64,000 nucleotides of DNA from the NCBI RefSeq assembly GCF_002013915.1, contig NZ_MBTF01000003.1, positions 1-64,000 of the forward strand, read 5' to 3'. Made by a program: the position numbers and the translations under genes. Positions 36,801 to 44,332 of this stretch are shown piece after piece. The notes under the pieces are model-generated. The model was given only the letters and a program-made list of their open reading frames with translations. It was not told where the DNA came from and ran no database searches. Numbering within the stretch: position 1 is the stretch's first letter; each line of letters begins with the position of its first letter. Source of the DNA: Mucilaginibacter pedocola. GTDB taxonomy: Bacteria > Bacteroidota > Bacteroidia > Sphingobacteriales > Sphingobacteriaceae.

Positions 36801-37426
36801 ATTTTAGCAAAATATTCACTCCCGAAGAATTGAAGGGTTCCATAAAACTAAGCGCTGTAAACTTTAGCAGTTGCTACCTGCAAAATTTGGGTAACGGTAA
36901 ATTCAAACTGCAACAATTGCCTGCCATGGCCCAACTATCGCAGATAAATGGCATGGTTACCGGCGATTTTAATGCCGATGGCAACCTCGACGTAGCTATA
37001 GTGGCAAACGATTATGGTAACGAGGTTACCAACGGCCGCTACGATGCCATGAACGGGCTAATGCTGCTGGGCGATGGTAAGGGCGGTTTTACACCACAAA
37101 GCATACAGCAGAGCGGCTTGTTTGTGCCGGGCAATGCCAAAGCGCTGGCGCAAATAAAAGGCCCGGGTAATTCGGTATTGTTAGCTGCAACGCAAAACCG
37201 CGGTCCGTTAAAGATATTTAAGATACGTAAAGATGAACGCACCATTGCCCTGAACCCAACAGACGTTAAAGCCGAGTACAAACTAAGCAACGGTAAAACC
37301 AGGAAAGAAGAGTTGTATTTTGGTAGTTCGTTCCTATCGCAATCGTCGCGTTTTGTGCGGTTGAATAGTAATGTAGCGAGTGTAACGGTTACCGACAATA
37401 AGGGGGTGAAACGGGTATTGAATTAA
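33851..37426 (+). CDS. VCBS/FG-GAP repeat lipoprotein with ASPIC/UnbV domain
   Basis: 1191-residue lipoprotein (lipobox FTAC, Cys about 24). Two blocks of FG-GAP/VCBS repeats (GDFNNDGLADLYF, VDINLDGWKDVYVSNDY, ADFDNDGLRDIIITNGF and others) form integrin-like calcium-binding blades. Between them lies an ASPIC/UnbV domain at about residues 530-606 (NRFALGAVVKLYY...GLGKVKSVDSVVIRWPGEKKQ). The D-x-D-x-D-G-x-x-D loops are well kept. Proteins of this type often sit with SusC/SusD systems; another is at 61122. The role in surface binding of polymers is inferred. The start is the ATG giving the lipoprotein signal. Confidence 0.9.
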   Translation: MPTPLKDAYKLLLIISCFSIFTACNKPNTLFNKIPASQSGIDFNNTLTENDTINPINMEHMYNGAGVAVGDFNNDGLADLYFTAGMSSNKLYLNKGGLAFKDITTEAGVGTVNKWSNSATVADVNSDGKLDIYVSCTNKDTPEGRRNLLYINQGNNADGIPVFKEMAKAYGLDYSGYSINVAFFDYDNDGDLDMYLVNTKLVNRLATTFGATGIGKDNNDVDLLYRNDWDAKLNHPVFINVSAEAGIIKRGYGLGIAIVDINLDGWKDVYVSNDYYSGDHLYINNQNGTFTDRSKEYFKHESMNAMGNEFVDINNDGLADEMTLDMNAEDNYRKKKNMAAPTYFSYQNMQREELSLQYVRNTLQLNMGNGLKGNDSVGAPIFGDIGFFAGVAQTDWSWTPSIADFDNDGLRDIIITNGFAKDITDFDFKAYRGSSENLMQRAKLTALIPQIKIPNYAYRNITGIKFEDVSKQWGIDEPSFSNGAVYVDLDNDGDLDYAINNINGDAALYENTINKDGKIGANYLDIKLTGTDKNRFALGAVVKLYYQGKQQVYENSPYRGYLSTIDTKMHFGLGKVKSVDSVVIRWPGEKKQVLKNVAVNQVLKADIKAANLSDTWAPQLVNHTSLLTDVTEKSGFNYFHHQVDYIDFNNEWLLPHKFSESGPGIAAGDVDGNGLDDIFVGGTTEYPGQFLMQQGNGKFIQKLLPADVAHKPDNMGVLLFDANGDNKPDLYCASGGNRYKAETGNYADKLYINKGNGNFAPDTTALPQNFTSKSCVRAADYNGDGKPDLFIGGRVLPGKYPSAVSSAIYRNDSQNGKAKFTDVTAQVAPGLKDIGLVTDALWTDFDNDGQQDLILTGEWMPVTIFKNDKGHFKNVTASSGISAETGWWNSITAGDFNNDGLTDYIVGNLGLNSFFQASKQYPVSMYVKDFDNNGKLDPILTIYLKDVLGGVKKEFTAGNRDEIIGELPVLRKKFLTYKDFANADFSKIFTPEELKGSIKLSAVNFSSCYLQNLGNGKFKLQQLPAMAQLSQINGMVTGDFNADGNLDVAIVANDYGNEVTNGRYDAMNGLMLLGDGKGGFTPQSIQQSGLFVPGNAKALAQIKGPGNSVLLAATQNRGPLKIFKIRKDERTIALNPTDVKAEYKLSNGKTRKEELYFGSSFLSQSSRFVRLNSNVASVTVTDNKGVKRVLN

Positions 37427-37463
37427 GTATTAGCGGACTGAAGCGCTGTTTCGATGGAGGCTA

Positions 37464-37901
37464 TCAGTTGGTATCGGTGACCAATTCGCCATTTTTATAC
37501 TTGTGCATTTTTTGCCATGCCTTGGTGCTACGCCATTTGCGCCATTGCTGTAGCGTAATCAATTTGAAATTCAGCCCGTTGCCATCGTCATACTCGTCGA
37601 GGTAATAAACCCGCAACGTTTTTGGGTTTACAAACAAATGGAAATTAGTGCGTAGCATATCTAAGTTGCTTAGGCCTACCTGCACTTCCCAGTAGTTGTG
37701 CCAGGAATTATTTGGCCCATTTATGGCAGCAACGGGCTTACTGTTTTTTGCACTCGTTAAAAAATCTTTCACTTCCGGCAGCGCATGCACGGTTTTGTAA
37801 ACTGCCTTGTAAGTTTTCGGGTATTTTATCTCTAAGCTATCCTGAGCCAGGGCATTTAGCCCAAGTAGTGCAATGAGTAGGGTGAGGCAGGCGGTTTTCA
37901 A
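37464..37901 (-). CDS. Small secreted protein of unknown function (145 aa)
   Basis: Not recognised. Signal peptide about 1-20 (LNALAQ). The mature protein has a motif-rich middle (WHNYWEVQVGLSN; TNFHLFVNPKTLRVYYLDEYD), suggestive of a compact PepSY- or cystatin-like beta fold, and a tryptophan-rich basic end (WRKWRSTKAWQKM). The gene starts 10 bases after the phospholipase C-like gene on the same strand and is surely co-transcribed with it. It may be a partner or inhibitor of that enzyme; this is inference. Confidence 0.75.
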   Translation of the reverse strand: MKTACLTLLIALLGLNALAQDSLEIKYPKTYKAVYKTVHALPEVKDFLTSAKNSKPVAAINGPNNSWHNYWEVQVGLSNLDMLRTNFHLFVNPKTLRVYYLDEYDDGNGLNFKLITLQQWRKWRSTKAWQKMHKYKNGELVTDTN

Positions 37902-37911
37902 GGGCAGTAAA

Positions 37912-38874
37912 TTATTTCCCTAAAACTAACACTTTCCCGGCCCTGTAAAAAGCTTCTTCTTTATTTATCTGCTGCCTTTCTTCAATGGTTAAAGGCTTTT
38001 CAATCAGTTTATTCAGGTCGGGTTGCCCGGCATCTACCCATGCCGAAAACCAGAAGCTGCCTACGCTTAAAATAGACTGCCGCATTTTGCGCTGCACCAT
38101 ACCCGCCAGCATTTTGTGGTAGGCTTTGCTGTAGGCAACCGAGTATACTTTAACCATGCGTGTGCCGCGTTGTTCCATGGCGTATTTGGTGCTGTCGGTA
38201 AAGCGTTTATTCAACATACGTTCAAAACGAAGCACACTATCTACGCTCTTAAAACTGCCACGGCAAATGCTGAAGGCTTCGGCAAGCGGGTTGTTAATGT
38301 AACGCGCCTTGCCCACATAGTAGTTGTATTGGTTGCTGAAAAGTTCGGGCAGGCGGCTTTCCCAAAGCGAATGCACGCCGGTTTGGCCGGTAAGCTGCCC
38401 GTCGTAGTTTTCGGTAAGATGCAGCGGCGTGTACGCATCAGACACGTAATGGCCCAAGTAGGCAGATAGCGTAAGGATGGCAGTAGTATCGTGCCGTTTA
38501 AAGGCTTTTACCAGCCAGTAATAATGGGAGGCGATGGTCCAGGGCAGGGTGCCGTATTTGGTGAGTGTATCCGTGCTGTATTTGGCGGCGGCATCTATCC
38601 AGTGCTGCGGGATATTTTTAAATGGCTGTTTGCCGTAATGGTCGGCATCCAAAAAGTGGTGCGGCGCTTCGGTAGAATCTACATAGCGTTTTTTATCGGC
38701 ACTAATGGCGTGCTCGGTAATGTAGTTGATATTTGCCCGGTAAAAGCCTGCCATGCCCTTGGGTAAAGTAAAAACCGCCAGCCGATGTATACGATGATGC
38801 GCAAAGAAGCCCCAGGAAGTGCAGAAGGATAGGATAGTGAACGCAGAAATAAGGAGTATGAGAGGGCGCTTCAT
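37912..38874 (-). CDS. Zinc-dependent phospholipase C / S1-P1 nuclease-like protein
   Basis: 320-residue secreted enzyme-like protein. After the signal peptide the mature chain begins near TSWGFFAHHRIH: in this superfamily the N-terminal Trp and nearby His bind zinc. Further ligands appear as HHFLDADH, LGHYVSDAYTPLHLTENYDG (HxxxD) and GVHSLWES (HxxxE), the full tri-zinc pattern. Members cleave phospholipids or single-stranded nucleic acids; the substrate cannot be told here, but LGHYVSDAYTPLHL is phospholipase C-like (PF00882). First gene of a two-gene operon with the 145-residue secreted protein. Confidence 0.85.
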   Translation of the reverse strand: MKRPLILLISAFTILSFCTSWGFFAHHRIHRLAVFTLPKGMAGFYRANINYITEHAISADKKRYVDSTEAPHHFLDADHYGKQPFKNIPQHWIDAAAKYSTDTLTKYGTLPWTIASHYYWLVKAFKRHDTTAILTLSAYLGHYVSDAYTPLHLTENYDGQLTGQTGVHSLWESRLPELFSNQYNYYVGKARYINNPLAEAFSICRGSFKSVDSVLRFERMLNKRFTDSTKYAMEQRGTRMVKVYSVAYSKAYHKMLAGMVQRKMRQSILSVGSFWFSAWVDAGQPDLNKLIEKPLTIEERQQINKEEAFYRAGKVLVLGK

Positions 38875-38885
38875 AGAAGATGTCT

Positions 38886-39045
38886 GAACTCGAATTTTTC
38901 GTAGGTTAATTGTGTCTCATTAGGTACTCAAGAGGGCTTCGCCGTTTCAAATGTATTTGCCGAATTTACAGAATTAAGAATGCGACTGCGTTAGTTACTA
39001 AAGGAAATTCTAAAAATTCCTTGAATTCTCGTAAAATTCGAGTTC
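38886..39045. repeat. Intergenic inverted repeat (GAACTCGAATTTT type)
   Basis: In the 359-base gap 38875-39233, GAACTCGAATTTT (38886-38898) is perfectly complementary to 39033-39045. The interior has no ORF of note. The rest of the gap has a partial CTCTGCG repeat (39068-39117) and the rpsT promoter. Confidence 0.6.
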
Positions 39046-39067
39046 GGAAACTTAGCCAATAGGTAAA

Positions 39068-39117
39068 AAAACTCTGTGAACCTCCGCGAAAAACTCTGTG
39101 CACTCTGCGGTTAAATA
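39068..39117. repeat. Intergenic CTTTGCG-type repeat, copy 5 (diverged)
   Basis: ACTCTGTGAACCTCCGCG...CACTCTGCGGTTAA resembles the right half of the family at 25571-25690, with TCTG in place of TTTG. Confidence 0.45.
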
Positions 39118-39167
39118 GCCGCCATGCAATAACCTCACCTGTTAATTAAAAAATAATATCAACACTC

Positions 39168-39198
39168 TTGCAAATTAAAATATATCAACCTATATTTG
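39168..39198 (+). promoter_or_regulatory. Promoter of rpsT
   Basis: TTG at 39168-39170 and TATATTTG at 39191-39198, 20 bases apart, fit the Bacteroidota -33 (TTTG) and -7 (TAnnTTTG) pattern; the start codon follows 36 bases later. This is the clearest promoter in the window. Confidence 0.6.
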
Positions 39199-39233
39199 CA
39201 CCTCTAAAAATAAAGAATAACAAGCTGTAAAAG

Positions 39234-39488
39234 ATGGCAAATCATAAATCATCATTAAAAAGGATCAGGTCAAACGCTGCGAAGCGTCTGCGCAATAGGT
39301 ACCAGGCTAAAACCACCAGGAACGCTATTAAAAAATTAAGGGGTACAACTACTAAAGCTGATGCTACTCCATTATTGTCTAAAGTGATCTCGATGTTAGA
39401 TCGTTTGGCCAAAAAGAACGTTATTCACAAAAACAAAGCTTCAAACAATAAATCGAAGCTTACCAAATTTGTTAACGGCTTAAGCTAA
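39234..39488 (+). CDS. rpsT: 30S ribosomal protein S20
   Basis: 84-residue S20, which binds the 5' domain of 16S r[24 protein letters not shown] is the standard start, followed by the two-helix basic body and a C-terminal [17 protein letters not shown]. Length and composition are typical. It stands alone between its own promoter and a strong terminator. Confidence 0.97.
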   Translation: MANHKSSLKRIRSNAAKRLRNRYQAKTTRNAIKKLRGTTTKADATPLLSKVISMLDRLAKKNVIHKNKASNNKSKLTKFVNGLS

Positions 39489-39513
39489 TAGCTTAATTAC
39501 CATATATTTTTGA

Positions 39514-39546
39514 AAAAGGGATAGTGCATTGCGCTATCCCTTTTTT
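39514..39546 (+). terminator. Terminator after rpsT
   Basis: GGGATAGTG/CGCTATCCC stem (39518-39540) followed by six T, 30 bases after the stop. Confidence 0.9.
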
Positions 39547-39550
39547 GGTT

Positions 39551-39591
39551 TATACCATAGCGATGGGTTTCAAACCCATCGCTATGGTATA
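39551..39591. repeat. Perfect 41-base palindrome
   Basis: Arms 39551-39570 and 39572-39591 are exactly complementary (TATACCATAGCGATGGGTTT) around a single C. It sits right behind the rpsT terminator. A REP-like intergenic palindrome or protein-binding site are both possible. Confidence 0.85.
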
Positions 39592-39682
39592 AAACTTCAT
39601 ACTCCATCTTCAAATTCTCAAATCGCGACTTTTTCAAATTGAAAACTTTTTTCCCTACCTTCCCATCACAAAACCTACACCA

Positions 39683-40381
39683 TTGGAAGACTACGCCAAT
39701 AATTTAAGTATAAAAAGTTGGGCCGAGGGTGATCGCCCTCGCGAAAAACTGAGCGGACAAGGGCGCCGTGCCTTAAGCGATGCCGAACTGATAGCCATAC
39801 TCATAGGCAGCGGCAGCCGCAACGAAAGTGCCGTTGACCTGAGCAAACGTATCCTTCACCATTACGATAACGACCTGAACAAACTTGGCAAGGCAGGCAT
39901 TGCCGAACTGTCAAAGTTTCGCGGAATAGGGGAGGCAAAGGCCATCAGTATTATTGCCGCTTTAGAGATAGGCCGGCGCCGCGGCGAAGCCGATTCTAAG
40001 GCTCCCGAAATACTTACCTGCGCCCGCGATATTTACGATGTAATGCGCCGCCACCTGGCCGATCTTAACCACGAGGAATTTTGGATAATACTGGTATCGG
40101 GCGCGAGCAAGGTAATAGCTAAAGAACTGATCAGTAAAGGCGGCCTTACCGGTACCGTTGCCGACCCGCGAACCATTTATTACGCCGCCATACAGCACCA
40201 GGCGACCAGCATTGTGTTGGTGCATAACCACCCTTCGGGAAACTTAAAGCCTAGTCGGCAGGATATTCATCTCACCCGTAAAATGCAGGATGCGGGCAGG
40301 TTGCTGGATATAACAGTAATGGACCATGTGATTATGACGGACAACGGATACTTTAGCTTTGGGGATCATGCGATGTTGTAG
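39683..40381 (+). CDS. radC: RadC/JAB-domain DNA repair-type protein
   Basis: 232-residue RadC. An N-terminal helix-hairpin-helix region (FRGIGEAKAISIIAALEIGRR) precedes a JAMM-type metal-binding domain with VHNHPSGNLKPSRQDI, the full H-x-H-P-S-G...S..D set. The role in DNA repair is disputed for the family; RadC proteins are probably metal-dependent hydrolases or nucleases. The start codon is TTG (39683): it gives the conserved SIKSWAEGDRPREKL start, and no ATG/GTG lies in frame just upstream. Confidence 0.93.
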   Translation: MEDYANNLSIKSWAEGDRPREKLSGQGRRALSDAELIAILIGSGSRNESAVDLSKRILHHYDNDLNKLGKAGIAELSKFRGIGEAKAISIIAALEIGRRRGEADSKAPEILTCARDIYDVMRRHLADLNHEEFWIILVSGASKVIAKELISKGGLTGTVADPRTIYYAAIQHQATSIVLVHNHPSGNLKPSRQDIHLTRKMQDAGRLLDITVMDHVIMTDNGYFSFGDHAML

Positions 40382-40487
40382 TCTGAACCATGATTCGTTT
40401 GATTCCGGGATGCCCTTGATGCAAAGTGTTGGATAGTATCGATGCGAAAATCTGAGAATCCTAAAATCAAGCGAATCAAGGTTCAGA
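40382..40487. repeat. Intergenic inverted repeat after radC
   Basis: TCTGAACCATGATTCGTTTG (from 40382) pairs with the complement ending at 40487 (CGAATCAAGGTTCAGA), about 23-bp arms with three mismatches. It starts at the radC stop. Confidence 0.65.
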
Positions 40488-40553
40488 AAAATAATCAAAA
40501 CCATCCCTATCATAACCCTGTTCTACTTAAACAAAAAATAAAACCCGAGAACC

Positions 40554-40781
40554 ATGATAGAGCCAGAAGATGATCAATTAGCGCAAGACGACCAATTGGC
40601 ACAAACCGAGAACGACGACCAAATGAGCCAGCAGGATATACACTCCAACGGTTTCGACGAAACCAACGAACCTATTGGCGAAACCGACGAAACTTCAAAA
40701 GCGCAGCAGGCTTACGATGCTGCAGAATCTGCCTACACCCTCAACCTGGAGGATGACGGCGATGACCTGGATGAGGATTAA
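40554..40781 (+). CDS. Small acidic protein of unknown function
   Basis: 75 residues, not recognised; extremely acidic (many Asp/Glu, a single Lys), with a near-repeat at the start (DDQLAQ DDQLAQ) and an acidic tail (LEDDGDDLDED). No hydrophobic segment, so cytoplasmic and likely disordered. It lies upstream of pheT on the same strand but is separated from it by a terminator-like hairpin. Confidence 0.6.
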   Translation: MIEPEDDQLAQDDQLAQTENDDQMSQQDIHSNGFDETNEPIGETDETSKAQQAYDAAESAYTLNLEDDGDDLDED

Positions 40782-40793
40782 CAAGGCATTGTC

Positions 40794-40830
40794 AGATTTG
40801 ACAACTTTTTAAAAGTTGTCAAATCTTTTA
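40794..40830 (+). terminator. Terminator after the acidic-protein gene
   Basis: AGATTTGACAACTTTT (40794-40809) and its exact complement (40811-40826) flank a single T; TTTTA follows. The stem is 16 bp, perfect and palindromic. Confidence 0.8.
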
Positions 40831-40897
40831 CGGCGTTTTATATATCCGAAATCTGAAATCCGACCTCCGAAATCCTTTCCCCTTTCCGCCTAAATCG

Positions 40898-40905
40898 TAT
40901 CTTTG
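40898..40905 (+). promoter_or_regulatory. Candidate -7 promoter box of pheT
   Basis: TATCTTTG matches TAnnTTTG, 20 bases before the pheT ATG. The expected TTTG at -33 is not clear (CTTTCC instead). Confidence 0.4.
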
Positions 40906-40925
40906 CCGATTATCATTCTGCTATA

Positions 40926-43325
40926 ATGAAGATATCGTATAATTGGCTTAAAGAATTTGTCGACGTAAATAAAAGCCCCGAAGAGATCTCTGTAATACTT
41001 ACCGGCACCGGGCTGGAAGTAGAGAGCCTCGAAAAGGTGCAGGCAGTACCCGGCGGGCTGGAAGGCCTTGTAATAGGTTACGTGCTCGAATGTACCGACC
41101 ACCCCAACAGCGACCACCTGCACCTCACCAAATTGGATGTAGGCGGCACCGAACCCCTTAGCGTAGTTTGCGGAGCGGCCAATGTGGCTGCCGGCCAAAA
41201 GGTTGTGGTTGCAACCGTGGGCACCACCGTTTACCCTACTACGGGCGAACCATTTAAAATAAACAAATCGAAAATACGCGGCGAAGTATCCGAAGGGATG
41301 ATCTGCGCTGAAGACGAGATAGGCTTAGGCAGCAGCCACGCCGGTATTATGATACTGGATGCTGATGCACCTGTAGGTACCCCCGCCAAGGAGTACTTTA
41401 AGCTGAACGACGATTACATGTACGAGATAGGCCTAACGCCTAACCGTGCCGATGCCGTATCGCACCTGGGTACCGCGCGCGATATTGCCGCTTTCCTGAA
41501 AGTGGGCATCACCAAGCCTGATGTTTCTGCTTTCAAAGTTGATAACACCAACAGCCCGATAGAAGTTGTGGTAGAGAACGAGCAGGCGGCGCCAAGGTAT
41601 GCGGGCATAACCATATCGGGTGTGGAGGTAAAAGAATCACCTGCTTGGTTGAAAGAGCGTTTGGCAGTTATTGGCGTGCGCAGTATTAATAATGTGGTTG
41701 ATGTTACCAACTATGTACTGCACGAGTTGGGCCAGCCCCTGCATGCTTTTGATGCTGCTGCTATTACCGGTAACAAGGTAATTGTGAAAAACGTAGCTGA
41801 GGGAACTGTTTTCAAAACCCTTGACGATGTTGACCGCAAACTAAGCGCCGACGACCTGATGATATGCAACACCGAAGAGCCAATGTGTATTGCCGGTGTT
41901 TTCGGTGGTGCAAAAAGCGGCGTGAGCGAAAGCACTACCAGCATCTTCTTAGAGAGTGCCTATTTTAATTCGGTATCGGTGCGTAAAACGGCAAAAAGGC
42001 ATGGCTTAAAAACCGATGCTTCGTTCCGTTTCGAACGTGGTACTGATCCTGATATGCCGGTATTCGCCCTCAAACGTGCTGCTTTGCTGATACAGCAGGT
42101 AGCAGGCGGCGTGGTATCATCAGATATATTCGATCATTACCCTGCACCTGTAGCGCCTTTCGAAATAGAGGTTACCTACAGCGGCATCAACAGGCTGATA
42201 GGTAAAGTTATTGGTAACGATACTATAAAGGCTATTCTTAAAGGTTTGGATATCGAGATCGTTGCCGAAACCGAAGAAGGCTTATCGCTGAAAGTGGCAC
42301 CTTACCGTGTGGATGTTACCCGCGAGGTAGATGTTGTAGAAGAGATACTGCGTATTTACGGCTACAATAACATCGAGATACCTACACAGATACGTGCGTC
42401 GTTGAATAACTCCATCCGCCCGGAAAAAGATACCGTGCAGAACGCCATATCTGATATCTTGAGCGCCAATGGTTTCAACGAGATCATGAACAACTCGCTT
42501 ACCAAATCGGCCTACTCGGATGACCTGGAGCATGCCGTGAAAATATTGAACCCGTTGAGCAGCGATCTGGATGTAATGCGCCAAAGCATGCTGTACTCGG
42601 GCTTAGAGGCTATCAGCTACAACCAAAACCGTAAGGCTGCCGATTTGAAGTTATACGAGTTCGGTAAAATTTACAGCTTTGTTGATGAGAAATATGTAGA
42701 GCAGCAGCGCTTCTCTATCTTCCTTACCGGTGCTTTCAAACTGGAGCAATGGAGTGGCAAAGCAGTAGCGGCATCGTTCTATAACCTGAAGGCTGTAGTA
42801 GATGGCTTGCTGAAAAAACTGAACATTACCGACTATACCACCGAAGAAACCACCGCTAACGGTTTTGCCTACGGTTTAGAATACCGCCGCGGCAACAAAG
42901 TGTTGGTAAGCTTTGGCTCGGTAGCATCAGCATCGTTGAAAAAGGCAGGTGTAGACAAAGAAACATTCTATGCCGATTTCGATTTTGATGCGATATTGAA
43001 GCTGGTGCGCAAAAATGTTATCGTTTACCAGGAAGTAAGTAAGTTCCCGGCTGTAAGGCGCGACCTTTCGATGTTGATCGATAGGTCGGTATCGTTCGGC
43101 CAGTTGAAGCAGATAGCCCTGAAAACCGATAAAAAGCTGCTGAAGGAAGTAAATGTGTTCGACGTTTATGTTGGCGACAAGCTACCTGCCGGCAAAAAAT
43201 CATATGCCCTCAGTTTTATTTTGCAGGACACCGAAAAAACTTTAACTGATAAGGCAATTGATGCCACGATGCAGAAATTAATTTATAATTTAGACAAAGA
43301 AGCAGGAGCGGAGATAAGGAAGTAA
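40926..43325 (+). CDS. pheT: Phenylalanine--tRNA ligase subunit beta
   Basis: 799-residue beta chain of the heterotetrameric PheRS. Start MKISYNWLKEFVDV is standard. Domains in order: EMAP/OB tRNA-binding fold (about 40-150, with HPNSDHLHLTKLDVG), B3/4 editing domain (about 210-390, FRFERGTDPDMPVFALKRA), B5 (about 400-470), core synthetase-like region (about 480-690), and C-terminal FDX-ACB anticodon-binding domain (YQEVSKFPAVRRDLSMLID). Length typical. pheS is not in the window, as is common when the two genes are unlinked in Bacteroidota. Confidence 0.97.
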   Translation: MKISYNWLKEFVDVNKSPEEISVILTGTGLEVESLEKVQAVPGGLEGLVIGYVLECTDHPNSDHLHLTKLDVGGTEPLSVVCGAANVAAGQKVVVATVGTTVYPTTGEPFKINKSKIRGEVSEGMICAEDEIGLGSSHAGIMILDADAPVGTPAKEYFKLNDDYMYEIGLTPNRADAVSHLGTARDIAAFLKVGITKPDVSAFKVDNTNSPIEVVVENEQAAPRYAGITISGVEVKESPAWLKERLAVIGVRSINNVVDVTNYVLHELGQPLHAFDAAAITGNKVIVKNVAEGTVFKTLDDVDRKLSADDLMICNTEEPMCIAGVFGGAKSGVSESTTSIFLESAYFNSVSVRKTAKRHGLKTDASFRFERGTDPDMPVFALKRAALLIQQVAGGVVSSDIFDHYPAPVAPFEIEVTYSGINRLIGKVIGNDTIKAILKGLDIEIVAETEEGLSLKVAPYRVDVTREVDVVEEILRIYGYNNIEIPTQIRASLNNSIRPEKDTVQNAISDILSANGFNEIMNNSLTKSAYSDDLEHAVKILNPLSSDLDVMRQSMLYSGLEAISYNQNRKAADLKLYEFGKIYSFVDEKYVEQQRFSIFLTGAFKLEQWSGKAVAASFYNLKAVVDGLLKKLNITDYTTEETTANGFAYGLEYRRGNKVLVSFGSVASASLKKAGVDKETFYADFDFDAILKLVRKNVIVYQEVSKFPAVRRDLSMLIDRSVSFGQLKQIALKTDKKLLKEVNVFDVYVGDKLPAGKKSYALSFILQDTEKTLTDKAIDATMQKLIYNLDKEAGAEIRK

Positions 43326-43338
43326 TTGGTGAGTAGTG

Positions 43339-43424
43339 AATGGTTGATTTGGTGAGTAGTTCGCATCTTCAACTAAAAGCTACTTAAACAACTTAATCTA
43401 ACTTAATCAACCCAATCAACCATT
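43339..43424. repeat. Short intergenic inverted repeat
   Basis: AATGGTTGATT (43339-43349) is exactly complementary to 43414-43424, in the 110-base gap between pheT and the coiled-coil gene. Confidence 0.4.
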
Positions 43425-43435
43425 AACCAGAAAAG

Positions 43436-43726
43436 ATGCCTTCAGTAGCAGAACAACTTACAAAGGTCGTATACAGAACCGAGCGGTTGATAGAGCTTTG
43501 TGCTGCCCTGCAGGAAGAGAACGACCTGCTGAAACTGGAAAGCGATGCCCTTAACGCCGCGCTGGATGCCAGCAAAAACAAAACAAAAGACCTGGAAGAA
43601 AAGCTTCGTGTATTAAAACTTGCTAAGTCATTTTCAGAAACAAATGAAAAAAGTGTTGACATTAAGCAAAAAATTAACGACTTTGTGCAGGAAATAGATA
43701 AGTGTATTGTATTGCTTAAAAAGTAG
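43436..43726 (+). CDS. Small coiled-coil protein upstream of zapA
   Basis: 96 residues. An unbroken heptad pattern from about residue 12 to 68 (ERLIELCAALQEENDLLKLESDALNAAL) predicts a coiled coil, then a short helix ending in lysines. The gene sits 21 bases before zapA on the same strand. In Bacteroidota a protein of this kind is regularly found beside zapA, so a division-ring role, like that of ZapB in other bacteria, is plausible but unproven; sequence similarity to ZapB is not evident. Confidence 0.75.
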   Translation: MPSVAEQLTKVVYRTERLIELCAALQEENDLLKLESDALNAALDASKNKTKDLEEKLRVLKLAKSFSETNEKSVDIKQKINDFVQEIDKCIVLLKK

Positions 43727-43747
43727 TACAAAAAGTGAAAAGCTCAA

Positions 43748-44041
43748 ATGGGAGAAATCTCAATAAAAATAAACATTGCTGACAGAGTTTACCCCTTAAA
43801 GGTAAACATGGAAGAAGAAGAGATAATAAGACGGGCAGCAAAGCTGATCAACGACCGCATAAAAGAGTACCAGGAAAATTATGCAGTGCGCGATAAACAA
43901 GACTTGCTATCGATGTGTGTGTTGCACTACGCAACATCGGCATTGAAGGCGGATAAAAAGGTAACCTCGGATGATTCTGAGATAACCGAAAAAGTTTATC
44001 ATTTAGATCACATCCTGACCGATTTTTTTTCTAAACAATAA
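43748..44041 (+). CDS. zapA: Cell division protein ZapA
   Basis: 97-residue ZapA, which binds and bundles FtsZ at midcell. Typical N-terminal beta hairpin (ISIKINIADRVYPLKVNMEEEEIIRRAAKLINDRI) then a coiled-coil helix. Length is normal. Co-transcribed with the coiled-coil gene just upstream; the next transcript unit is a structured RNA candidate and rny. Confidence 0.92.
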   Translation: MGEISIKINIADRVYPLKVNMEEEEIIRRAAKLINDRIKEYQENYAVRDKQDLLSMCVLHYATSALKADKKVTSDDSEITEKVYHLDHILTDFFSKQ

Positions 44042-44057
44042 ACGTTCTTTACATATA

Positions 44058-44110
44058 AGTCTGAAGTCGATAGTTTATAGTCTTAAGTAATTTACTTTCG
44101 ACTTAGGACT
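44058..44110. repeat. Imperfect inverted repeat after zapA
   Basis: AGTCTGAAGTCGA (44058-44070) against TCGACTTAGGACT (44098-44110), 11 of 13 paired. Related GACTT/AAGTC words fill the stretch to 44125. Confidence 0.4.
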
Positions 44111-44145
44111 TTGGACTTTTGACTTAAACAGAGCCATTAAGATTT

Positions 44146-44316
44146 AACCGCAGTTAAATTTTAAGTTTTCACTATTAAAAACTTAACGCTTCGATATCTA
44201 AGGATCAAAGAGGCATGCGTTGATCGTGTATTTTACGGTAACCCGTGATCCCGAACATCCTACCAGAAGTTTTAACAGTACATGAACACTTAGAAGTTTA
44301 GTTGCGGTTTTTTTAT
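44146..44316 (+). ncRNA. Structured RNA candidate between zapA and rny (possible 6S RNA)
   Basis: About 165 bases that fold as a closed unit. The ends pair: AACCGCAGTTAAA (44146-44158) with TTTAGTTGCGGTT (44297-44309), followed at once by seven T, as at a Rho-independent end. Inside are TTAAGTTTT/AAAACTTAA (44161-44169 and 44178-44186) and GATCAA/TTGATC (44203-44208 and 44220-44225). An alternative pairing of GGATCA (44202-44207) with TGATCC (44246-44251) would enclose the latter. In many bacteria 6S RNA is encoded next to zapA, and 6S RNAs are long closed hairpins of about 110-200 bases, so 6S is the first guess. A 5'-leader or attenuator of rny is the alternative. Confidence 0.45.
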
Positions 44317-44332
44317 TTATATAACCTAAGAA

